This document shows positions 1 to 11,771 of a stretch of DNA of 64,000 nt, piece after piece. Within the stretch, counting starts at the first letter, position 1. Every line of letters starts with the position of its first letter. Made by a program: the position numbers and the translations under genes. Below the pieces are notes generated by a model. It did not search any database and was not told the origin of the DNA. It worked only from the letters and a program-made list of their open reading frames with translations. The stretch is from Oscarella lobularis (taxonomy: Eukaryota > Porifera > Homoscleromorpha > Homosclerophorida > Oscarellidae), in contig NC_089184.1 in NCBI RefSeq assembly GCF_947507565.1, positions 992,001-1,056,000 on the forward strand. The letters are read 5' to 3'.

Positions 1-488
1 CTCTCACTACAAGTCCTTCCGCCTCTTTGTCTGCCGTCGCCAGATGCGCAAATGAATGTGCGCTGAAGGCTCTCAGTGCTGCAGGGCCAGCTCTGCTAGA
101 GCCGCGAATGCATCTCCAAGTACAACTGAAAATTGAGGCAGACGTGTGGAATGACTGATCTATTTTCTCTCCTAGATATCCACTCCAGAGGAGCATTTGA
201 GCGCCGTTTTGTCAGATCTTTCTTCGTTGAGAAGTGGCATTGTGGAAGAAGTTCAAACTAGGCAAGACTTTCGCGTTGTATTGGCTACAGCACCGCTAGC
301 GCGTTTACGAGTAAGCAAACTCCGAGAAGATTACATGTGGTTGCAGTATTTTGTAGGGCTATGCCAAGGAAATACGCAAACTTACTCACGGAACTGCAAC
401 GTTCACTATGGAATTCAATTCGTATGCACTTGTAGCTCCCCACATGCAAGAACGAACGCTCAAGGAACTCAAAAGCTTCGTGTATTAA
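1..488 (+). CDS. GFM2: Ribosome-releasing factor 2, mitochondrial (GFM2/EF-G2), 3' end
   Basis: Last three exons of a translational GTPase that recycles mitochondrial ribosomes; the 5' part lies outside the window. Exon ends near 119; introns are 120-175 and 311-356; the last exon is 357-488. The first exon reads through CALKALSAAGPALLEP, the domain IV/V junction. The second has EEVQTRQDFRVV, close to the IQEIQTRQDNKVV stretch of vertebrate GFM2 and unlike GFM1. The third has GYAKEIRKLTHGTATF, matching the GYSTxLRTLTSGxATF strand of domain V. An AATAAA signal overlaps the stop codon (487-492). GFM2 rather than GFM1 is chosen on the QTRQD segment. Confidence 0.85.
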
Positions 489-675
489 TAAAGCTGAGCT
501 GTCAACCTTTACAGGAGGCATACAAGTTATAAATTTGGCAAATCTATGGTGCTTTTAGCGTGAAGGTCTCTGAAACGCGCAGGAGAGATGGGAAAGTGGC
601 CACGTGTGCATTTTATTAGTGATTAATAAAAAAAGTACAAAAAATGACAGTCTAATTTCCCTGCCCCCGTGTTTT

Positions 676-1218
676 TTAGTAAACAAATAACGAATCGAGA
701 GGAGCTTCAATTTTCTTTCTTCCCCCGAGCTCGGCAAGTTCAATGACGACAATACACTGAACGACGTTGGCGCCGATCGCTTCAATGAGAGAACACGTGG
801 CCGACATGGTACCGCCCGTTGCTATGAGATCGTCGACTACGACCACGTTCTGACCCGATTGCACGGAATCCACTTGCAATTCGAAGCTGTCCGAGCCGTA
901 TTCCTTTTCGTACGTGCGTCGCGTCACCGCGCCCGGGAGTTTTCCCGCCTTGCGCACGGGAACGAACGCCGCGCCGAATTTCAACGCGAGAAGCGGCCCG
1001 AATAGGAATCCGCGTGCGTCGAGACCTACGACGACGTCGATTCGCTTTCCCGAGCAGTTCTGCTTCAGTCGTTCGAACATGATGTCGATGAGGCTCTGGA
1101 ATGCGTTTGCGTCGCGTAGGACGGGAAATATGTCTCGGAATAGAACGCCTGGCTTGGGAAAGTCGGGATGGTCCGTTATCAGAGCTCGAATGTCGTCGAG
1201 AGACCTTTTCTGTGCCAT
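676..1218 (-). CDS. APRT: Adenine phosphoribosyltransferase
   Basis: Purine salvage enzyme that makes AMP from adenine and PRPP in the cytosol. A single uninterrupted frame of 180 residues, the usual length of the family. Seen: an N-terminal LITDHPDFPKPGVLFRDI segment typical of APRT, a GLDARGFLFGP loop, and the PRPP-binding motif VVVVDDLIATGGT at about residues 120-132. The start at 1218 (MAQKRS) is chosen because the in-frame extension upstream has no ATG. An AATAAA signal on the minus strand lies at 612-617. The gene is convergent with GFM2 and head-to-head with DAP3 at a distance of 70 bp. Confidence 0.95.
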   Translation of the reverse strand: MAQKRSLDDIRALITDHPDFPKPGVLFRDIFPVLRDANAFQSLIDIMFERLKQNCSGKRIDVVVGLDARGFLFGPLLALKFGAAFVPVRKAGKLPGAVTRRTYEKEYGSDSFELQVDSVQSGQNVVVVDDLIATGGTMSATCSLIEAIGANVVQCIVVIELAELGGRKKIEAPLDSLFVY

Positions 1219-1288
1219 TTTGAGTATCAAATCCTGGGCTTTGGAAAACCCGTACACTGCTGCGCGTTTTGTTGACTACATCCCCCCA
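1219..1288. promoter_or_regulatory. 70-bp shared promoter interval, APRT / DAP3
   Basis: Only 70 bp separate the APRT start codon (minus strand) from the DAP3 start codon (plus strand), so both transcripts must start inside this stretch or inside each other's 5' ends. No TATA box is visible. This is inferred from the two start positions; no transcript evidence is available. Confidence 0.6.
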
Positions 1289-3109
1289 ATGTCTTTATCG
1301 TTGCGACTTCGAAGACTAGCAGCTAATCGATCGATTGTGCAAACCCTTTGCACGTCTGTCGAAGCCGAGAAATCCGACGACGGCGCCGATCTACCGTGGA
1401 AACGACCCTACCTGACGAAAGAAAGCGACCCTGTTAGCAAGACAAATGCTCCCCGAAACGTATCGAACAGACTGTTTTCAGCTGAATCACTCTACGTCAG
1501 ATCTAAGTTTTCTGTATCAAATTCCAAGCACGGAGTATAAAGCACTTCTGAGCCACGGTCTTCCCCGAAGCTACAGAACAGAAGTGAATTTAGATGTACT
1601 ATTTTCATTCAATTTTCAAACTTGATCATCGAAGGTTGAAAATTTTGGCCAAGCTGGACTATTGATTCGAAGGCCGGCAATGAAAATCATAAAAAAGTTA
1701 CAAGATACGAAAAATGAAGTTCATCGCTTTCTCATAAGTATGAGAGAAGAAAAATTGTCGATTTTTATAAATGAGCGTTTGTTCTTCTGAGATGGTCCCG
1801 ATGGCTGTGGAAAATCATTGACGCTGGCTCATGTGATGCACTTCGGTTTCAAAGCGGGATGGCTTATAGTGCACCTCCCCTCTGGTAAATTACGCAGTTC
1901 TATATGTATTAGAAGATTTTACGTATAGGCTGGGAATTCTTTCATTTGATCTTCTCTCAGATATATATACAGTAGTGGAGATCAAATGAATGCATTCTCG
2001 TCTCAAGCTTATACATACAAGTGTCTCGATTTTGCAGCCTTACAACTGGTTCACAGCTCTAAACCAGTTCGACATTCCTATCATAACCCCACTCAATATG
2101 ATCAGCCAGACGAGTCTGTCACGTGGCTAAAAACTTTTCGAACGATGAACAGTCATCTTTTAAATGACGTCAGGAGTTTGTCCCACGGCGGTGTTGATTA
2201 GTGACTGAGATTCTTTTTAGATGACCACGTGTAGCAAGTACACTTGGGGTAAAAAAGACGTCACGCACGTGGGCGATCCCTTAGGGAGTGTTATTGATCA
2301 GGTAATTGAGGTCTATCTATAGTTCTAAACCACTATTAGATAAGAGTCGCACAGGGGATACAGAAACCCGTACACGCTACAGACGCAGTTGGGGTTCTTC
2401 TAAAGGAAGTCGCTCTACAAGACAAGTGCTGGTCGATAAGTGTATTGGTGAATTGTGTCTTTATTGCGTTTCTGCAGTCGTCCCATACTGTTTGCTGTTG
2501 ATGATTTTAATGGGTTCTTCGGTCTGTGCTCTGTTAGAGACCCTGATGGAAACAAGGTTGCGGCTAATTGTGGTTCTGATCAAATACAGATTCTTGTTTG
2601 TGGAAGTAGATCGCGGTGGAGAACCTCCGTGTTCGTGGTCACTTTCTACGAGCGCTCAAGGCCATGGTATGAATACGGAAGGAGAAAGGAAAGAGATTGA
2701 TTGAGGCCCTTTTTTTTAAGAAATGCGGGAGTGCAGTTATGGCTCTGTCAAGAAGCGGAATGTTGAACGAGAAGAAGCTCGGCTTTAGCCCCGGAGCCCT
2801 GTTGCGTAAAGAAGTCGTACATTCCACTGGTAATCAGCGTTTGCTAAACCCAGCCAATTTCTCTAGGGATTAGCTGCTATAACGCCTCATGTGAATGTCA
2901 GAGTGGATGGATACAACGAAGATGAAATTATTAGCATGATAAATTATTATGCTAGCAAGAACTGGTTGACTGGAGGTACGATATTCATTATTAATTTTCT
3001 CGTGGTAATTATTTTGGTTATAGGGTATACTAAAGAAAAATTGGAAGAAATCGCATTTTTAACTCAAAAGAACCCAATAGCTTTGCGTAAACTTTGTGAT
3101 CCTTACTAA
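1289..3109 (+). CDS. DAP3: Small mitoribosomal subunit protein mS29 (DAP3)
   Basis: GTP-binding protein of the small mitochondrial ribosomal subunit. Exon 1 is 1289-1432 (48 codons, basic presequence-like start MSLSLRLRRLAANRS); intron 1433-1481; exon 2 starts at 1482 and carries LLSHGLPRSY. A P-loop, NGPDGCGKSLTLAH, is formed across the junction near 1790. Later pieces match DAP3 in order: a YDQPDESVTWLKTFRT segment near 2095-2140, WGKKDVTHVGDPLG near 2240, HATDAVGVLLKEV near 2370, FAVDDFNGFFGL near 2495 (Walker B region), and YYASKNWLTG with the C-terminal NPIALRKLCDPY. About nine exons; several inner junctions were not fixed. An AATAAA lies at 3181-3186. Confidence 0.85.
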
Positions 3110-3305
3110 ATTTGAAAGGTAAAAGTCTTCGATCGCGAGGAAGATTTCGCTTGTATGTAGGGTTCGCGTGGGTTCGCGGCAATAAACAAGTTCTAACGTG
3201 CGCTATAGTCTACCGCAAATTCTCACACACCTCCGCCCGCTGACGCATGTGCCGGTCCGATGGACCAATGAGCGCTGGCGAGACAACGCCCCGATCTTAG
3301 TATTA

Positions 3306-3315
3306 CCATATATGG
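3306..3315. promoter_or_regulatory. CArG box (SRF site) of actin copy 1
   Basis: The 10-mer CCATATATGG is a perfect CC(A/T)6GG serum response element, 133 bp upstream of the actin start codon at 3448. A CCAAT element lies nearby (about 3264-3268). SRF/MRTF control of actin genes is known in animals; use of this site here is inferred. Confidence 0.65.
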
Positions 3316-3447
3316 TCAAGTTTGGAGCAGAAAGAGGCGTGAACGTTTCCGTCGAAAGAGGAGTTGAGGTCGCTCATTCGTTTTTCTCAGACATTCTGTC
3401 CCAAAGAATAAACCCGTCCAGTTCGATCTCTTGCTCTGTAAACGAAA

Positions 3448-6361
<2,914 letters not shown>

Positions 6362-6501
6362 GAAACTCGCTGAAAATTCTCTGAGCGACTGAACATGTTT
6401 GTGTTTGTGTTTGTTTGAATGCAGGCGTTTTCTGTTCACTCTGACTCTGGCGTTTCCCGTATAAGTCATTGTTTACTCGCTCCTATTTCCCGTATGTGCC
6501 T

Positions 6502-7789
6502 ATGTCCGCTTCTGATCTAAAAGACCAAGGGAATCGCTTCTTCAGTGCTGGCCAGTATGCAGAAGCGATTTCTTGCTACACGAAAGCTATAGTAAGTTAG
6601 TGCGAGCCGTAGCGTAAATCGAATCGATCGTCTGCTCCTTCCAGATTCGAAATCCCATCGTGCCGTCGTTCTTCACTAATCGAGCGCTCTGCTACTATCG
6701 AATACAGCGCTTCGACGACGCTATCAATGACTGTCGTCACGCAATCGAAATGGATAGCGGTCAAGTGAAGGCGCACTTCTTTCTCGGTCGATCGCTCTTC
6801 GAAAAAGATCTCTACGACGAGTCGATTGCTGCGTTGAAACGAGGCAAGTCGAATAGCAACGCTAGCTCGTCTTTTTCAGCACCTAATTCCTTCGTAGCGT
6901 TCGATCTGGCCAAAGAGAAGAAGATGAATTTCGGCGATGAGATAGCGTCGGCGCTGAGACTCGCCCGGAAAAAGGTATAGGCCTAAATCGTCGGTACGCG
7001 CAGATCAACTTCGACTGTGCTGCTTACACCGCGTTGTTTGAATGAAACGTCTATTATTTGGGGGCCCCAATGCTAAAAGCATCGTGTGTAGAGATGGCAG
7101 GCGATAGATGAACGACGAATACAGCAAGAAATCGACTTGCATTCTTATCTGTCTAAATTGATTGAGGAAGACAAAAACAGGTGCCATCGTCATCATCATT
7201 TTATTCTGATAGATAATTTTTGATATTACAGACAGCTCAGGGATGCGAGCACGGATCAAGATCTGGCATTACAGGTGGAAGAAAGTGGTGTAGGTTTATG
7301 CTATTAGTTAATGGAAACAAATCGAATTTATACAATATCTGTAAAGGCTAAGAGACGCTCTGAGCTTGATAGCTTATTTGCTCAGGTGGATGAGAGACGA
7401 AAGGCTAGCACTTCAATTGTTGACGTTCTTGTTCTAGTTCTATTTTTAGAAGAGAGACGTTCCCGATTATTTGTGTGGGAAAATTAGCTTTGAATTGTTG
7501 AGAGATCCATGCATAACGCCAAGTGGCATAACGTAAGCCAAACTTCGCCTATCTACTTGCATTTGCCTCATGGCTTATGTAGATATGAAAGAAAAGATAT
7601 TGAAGAACATTTACAGGTAAGAAAGGAGATTTTTTAGCTGTTTCTGATGTCAATTGCATACAGAGGGTCGGTCATTTTGATCCAATAACAAGAACCAAAC
7701 TCCATAAAGACATGCTTATTCCGAATTTGGCTATGAAAGAGGTCGTTGATCATTTTATCAAAGAAAACGGATGGGTCGACGACTACTGA
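6502..7789 (+). CDS. STUB1: STIP1 homology and U-box protein, E3 ubiquitin ligase CHIP
   Basis: Cochaperone E3 ligase that binds HSP70/HSP90 tails through TPR repeats and ubiquitinates clients through a U-box. Exon 1 (6502-6591) encodes [24 protein letters not shown]1. Exon 2 (6645-6843) has [18 protein letters not shown] and [21 protein letters not shown]2-3. A GC-AG intron (6844-6897) precedes [15 protein letters not shown]. Later exons give [18 protein letters not shown] (coiled region), [18 protein letters not shown] (U-box start) and the C-terminal [21 protein letters not shown], all collinear with human CHIP. About seven exons. The UBE2U gene follows 154 bp downstream on the same strand. 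Confidence 0.92.
6844..6897 (+). other. GC-AG intron in STUB1
   Basis: The junction reads cga-g|GCAAGT...GTAG|cg-ttc. Removing these 54 nt restores [11 protein letters not shown], which aligns with QRAYSLAKEQR of human CHIP. If retained, it would insert 18 residues in frame without a stop. The +1 to +6 sequence GCAAGT is the classical strong GC donor. Confidence 0.75.
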
Positions 7790-7943
7790 TTTTCGATTAA
7801 AAAAACGATACTGTACTACACGGTAATAACCTCCACTGGTGTACTGTAGTTTTCTACACATTTACATTGTGTGTCTACGTCATCACCGTAAGGATAACGT
7901 CACTGTAAAAGGACGTTTCCAAAGTAACGTTTCTCCGCTAGCA

Positions 7944-9481
7944 ATGCATTCGCGTTCCTACCTTCTACTACAACGCGATTTAGAATATATGACCGATAAT
8001 CCCGTTTGGGTGAGTGCACGAAATGGGATCCCTCTCGAGGAAACCGATCGTCTCGTTCTTAGGGAATCGACGCAGGACCCGAATCCGACGCAGATATGTA
8101 CGTGTGGCGAGCTCAGCTGAACGGTCCTAAAGGAACGGACTGGGAAGGTGTGGAGAAAATTGCAGAAAAACATCGCGTTTAGAGAGAAAGTTTCCTTGTT
8201 ACAGAAGGAACGTTTCAACTTCGCCTAAAGTTCTCACACGAGTACAATGCGAAACCTCCTCAAGTCATTTTCATGACGATACCCTTCCACCCCAACAGCA
8301 AGTTCCAGGAGATGAAAAATTTTCTGAATGATATAACGGAATCTCTAGTTGACATGGATACAGGAAAACCTTGCGTAGATTTTCTAGACGACTCTCATAG
8401 CTGGGACGAAAGTCGTTTGTACGGAGTCCAATCTATTCTGATTGCCATTCAAGTACGGAGGTTTTAGCTTAGGTTACGATACCCTAATCCCTCTCGATCT
8501 TCATAGAATCTTCTCAGTAATCCCAACGTTGAAAATGCAGTCAATCCTCACGCCGCGTACGCGTACCAAAACTCGCCGCGCACGTACAAGCAAATGGTTC
8601 TCGACTGCGTCTATGCTAGCAAACGAGTTGCAGGTATAAAACAAGAACCAATACGAGTACTCAAAGTCTTCTCTTCAGCCGGTCTTCCGGCCTATAGCGA
8701 ACTCGAAGACGATGCCGCCATTCAGCCTGAGAGTGGATGGTCATCATTGTCGCCGCCACCGCCGCCCACCACCGCCGCAAAACCTGTTCACGTATCCAAG
8801 GTTTCTTTTGAAGAGTATCACGCTATGTGGAAAGGTCTGGCCACGTCTGTATCATCACCAAAGGCGCCAGCCATCTGTATATAAATAAATAGGATAGATA
8901 GATGCGAGTTGGTAAACTGTCTTATATTAGTATTTCCACTCATGAAGAAGGATCGTGCTCTAAGAGCAGCTCACTACGGAAGTGACACGGAACTCACGCA
9001 ACGAGTGGAACAGTACGTTGAGTAGAAGAATAACTAATAGTAAATAAATCCTCTCTTTCTATACAGGTATTTGGAATTGAAGTACGGACGTCCTTCGATG
9101 CCTCAGGACAGTCGCACTGCCGCGCATAAGGAGGAGATCAAAAGACGCGCTGCCCAGCGTCGCATCGTCGAGTCGCGAATTCAAGATCCGAAGCAGTTTC
9201 GACACAAGCGAATGCAACTCTTAGCCGAATTGTACAATAAGAGTACAACGCCGCCACCGGCGACGGAGACGACGACGACGACGACGACAAAACCCACGCC
9301 GTCTATTCAAGTCGACGAAGAAACGATAGCGGCTCCGGAAACGTCGTCGTCGTCGTCGTCGTCACGAGAAGTCGACGATTCCGACGATCGAATTCGCGTC
9401 GCCATGCCGGACGTGGACGCCGAAGCGGACGAATTGACGGCGTGGACGGAAGGGCTGACGGAAGACGCGCTCGACACTTGA
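7944..9481 (+). CDS. UBE2U: Ubiquitin-conjugating enzyme E2 U
   Basis: E2 enzyme that carries ubiquitin as a thioester. The start MHSRSYLLLQRDLEYM matches human UBE2U (MHGRAYLLLHRDF). Next come MYVWRAQLNGPKGTDWEG, FSHEYNAKPPQVIFMTIPFHPN and the active-site region DTGKPCVDFLDD with the catalytic Cys. A GC-AG intron (8298-8348) interrupts the HPN loop. The C-terminal half has the SFEEYHAMWKGLATS motif (human SFSDYYQTWSRIATS), a basic EEIKRRAAQRRI stretch, Thr- and Ser-rich runs, and an acidic end ELTAWTEGLTEDALDT like the LISWTNTLNTNTLED end of human UBE2U, so the whole tail is shared. About seven exons. Confidence 0.88.
8298..8348 (+). other. GC-AG intron in UBE2U
   Basis: The junction is aac-a|GCAAGT...CTAG|tt-gac. 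Removing these 51 nt gives FHPNIDMDTGKPC, the expected E2 spacing (human FHPNVDPHTGQPC). If kept, it would add 17 residues in frame next to the active site. Confidence 0.75.
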
Positions 9482-9800
9482 CCCCAAAACTACATCATCT
9501 CTCGCGATTTCTATATCTTTCTCTTCTATAAATTCTAACGGGCTCTTCTCTAACGTACGACTCTGGAATAGCAGCAGTTTTTTTAATTATTTCCCAGTCT
9601 TCCTGAGCTGCCCAGGGGCAGCGAGCTTCTCTGCAGTCGAAACGTGTCGATTTTTTCTCGAGTTTGATTGGGCTTGGGCGTGAATTGATCGGTGTGTTCC
9701 GTAGAGAAAATAGCCTCGCTGATTTTCTCCGGTTTCCAATGAGATCTCCTCAGCTAAGCGCAGAGAGAAAAAAATCAGACGCGTTTTTCCCTAAGAGACG
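9482..9800. other. Convergent 3' intergenic region
   Basis: Lies between the stops of UBE2U (plus) and the SAXO-like gene (minus). It is AT-rich in parts and expected to hold both 3' UTRs. No gene, RNA or repeat is seen. Confidence 0.5.
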
Positions 9801-11416
9801 TTAGTAGACTACGTTGTCAGCGGTGACTGGATCCGAGTATCTCAGTCTATTTGCGTGATTTCTGTATGACGTACGACTCGTCGATTGACCAAATTCTAAA
9901 AAAATATTCCCGTAGTGCCCGAAAATCTGCGTCGCGTCATATTTTTTACCGTATCCGAGATTAATTGGAATGCTAGTTGTTGGCGACGCCTTGACCACGT
10001 GACGATTTCCCGTTTGACGTGCCGAATAGGTACTACCCGTACTCGTCCCGTATGAGCTGAACTCCGGTTTCCCAAAGTGAACGTTTGAATGAGTTCGCAA
10101 ATTGGCGCCGATGACGTGCTGCACTTGATAATGATCCGAACCGTACTTAATTAGAAAAAGCGAGTTAGTTAGTTAGTTATAAACGAAATCACAATAGAAC
10201 CTTATTAAATCAATAAGGTTCTACTGTAATAATTACTCGTTGGTGAAAGGCTTTGGTGGTCGTATTATTGATGCGAGACGCTACCCTCGACGGATCGACG
10301 TCTCCTTCAGGAAAACTGCTCACATTGCGATACGACGGTGCAATCTGAGCTTGACGGCCTGTCGGAGTTTTATAGTACGAGGATGCATGGGGACTTTATT
10401 CTTTCCCACCTGCTTCCTTTGGGGCTGAGTACGTTTCGCCCGTCGTGCTTCGCATGTCTCCGTGCAGCGACGTTCCAAGTCGGAATGTCGTCGCTCCGAC
10501 GCGAGCGACGGCGTCCGATTTGTCGTAAGGCTCGGTCGCCTCGCCGTTGGCATGACGTCGATACGAGTCTTGTTGCACGGACGACGGTTGATCGGCTTTG
10601 AGACGATCGCCCTGTGGAATGCTGCTGACGTGCATGGGCGGAACGGGACGGATAGGCGACGGCGGACGAAAGTCCGGATACGCCCAACCGTTGTACGCTT
10701 TCGCCGCCGTCGTGACGCACCATCCGTTCAAAGATCGCGGATCTCCTAGAAGATAAATAAATGCATAATCAGTAATAGGCACATGTACACGTGCTTCTCT
10801 CACCTCTTATAGCGTTTGTGCCCGTCGACCAGCTCTGCGACGGCGTCGCCGGCGGGGCCCGTTCGCCGCGAAACGATCGCCCGTACTCGGACCGATTCGT
10901 TTTCTCCTTCGCCTTATCGCCTTCCGGCACGTAGCTTCGCATCGTGCTCAGCGCCTCGTCGACGGGCTGGCGAGCGGCGGCGAGATCGCGCGACGGAAAA
11001 TAGACGTCGTGAGTCGTCCGAAAGCCGGCGCCGACGATCGACGGATCGGCGTGCATTCTAAAATTCGTTTCGTATCCACTGGACACCGATTTGAATTTGG
11101 GTTGGTGGACGTCGTGTTTGCGAAAACTCGTCGTCGTTTCGGAATTGTTTTCGTTTCCGCGCTGTTGCGTTCTCTTGTCGGCGTGCATGAGATCGGCCGG
11201 CTCCGGAGCTGGCACGGCGGAGCGGTGGCTTAGGCGGGGATCGCGCGGCGGATAGTCGATTGTGAACGTGCTGCGCATTGCCGTCGGACTCGTCGTAAAT
11301 CGGGAATCGTTGCCCACGCGAAAGTGCGACGCGGCGAGGAAGTCGCGGCCTTTCGGTTGGTACGGGAGGCGATTGAAGGGGATGCCGCCACTGCCACCGC
11401 CAGCGGTGGTCGTCAT
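9801..11416 (-). CDS. Axonemal microtubule protein, SAXO5/TEX45-like (or SAXO4)
   Basis: About 420 residues in at least four exons, read from 11416 down to 9801. Seen: recurring short modules of the type SHFRVGNDSRFTTS, SYVPEGDKAKEK, SSIPQGDRLKAD and SSFPEGDVDPSR, together with HADKRTQQR. Repeated xSxxPxGDxxK and xFxxGxDxx modules are the pattern of the stabilizer-of-axonemal-microtubules group (TEX45/SAXO5, PPP1R32/SAXO4), which bind ciliary doublet or sperm flagellar microtubules. Introns include one of 51 nt near 10380-10430 and one near 10746-10807. No signal peptide or membrane segment. The family assignment rests on the modules only, so the exact orthologue is uncertain. Confidence 0.5.
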
Positions 11417-11771
11417 TTGCGGTAGTAGAAGGCCGTAAACGATAACCGTTGCTATGCGTTGCTCGCTTATTCAGTCCCGGATGTCACTAAGGCGCGTTCT
11501 TGATCAAAAGGGCGTAGTCAGCAGACAAGGTAAACTTTGGCAAAATTATTGGCTACTGTAAAACCGCTAAATGCGTTTTCTTCTGATTGTCCCAAGCTGC
11601 TTGTCTCTATAAATGTTTGATTTTGCAATCTTTTGGTCTGGAACATGAACATGCCACGTTCTTCAAAAGTAAGTACAGTGCACTGTAACTTTTTGAGTTC
11701 GTTTTACTTTTTCGCGGGTTCGATCAATCCGCAATCCCGTATTAGGGGGTGGTGCGTCACGGTCCACAGTC
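11417..11771. promoter_or_regulatory. Divergent promoter region, SAXO-like / CYP20A1
   Basis: 355 bp between two head-to-head start codons. It may contain untranslated first exons of CYP20A1, since splice-like motifs occur near 11668. No recognised promoter element is seen. Confidence 0.45.
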
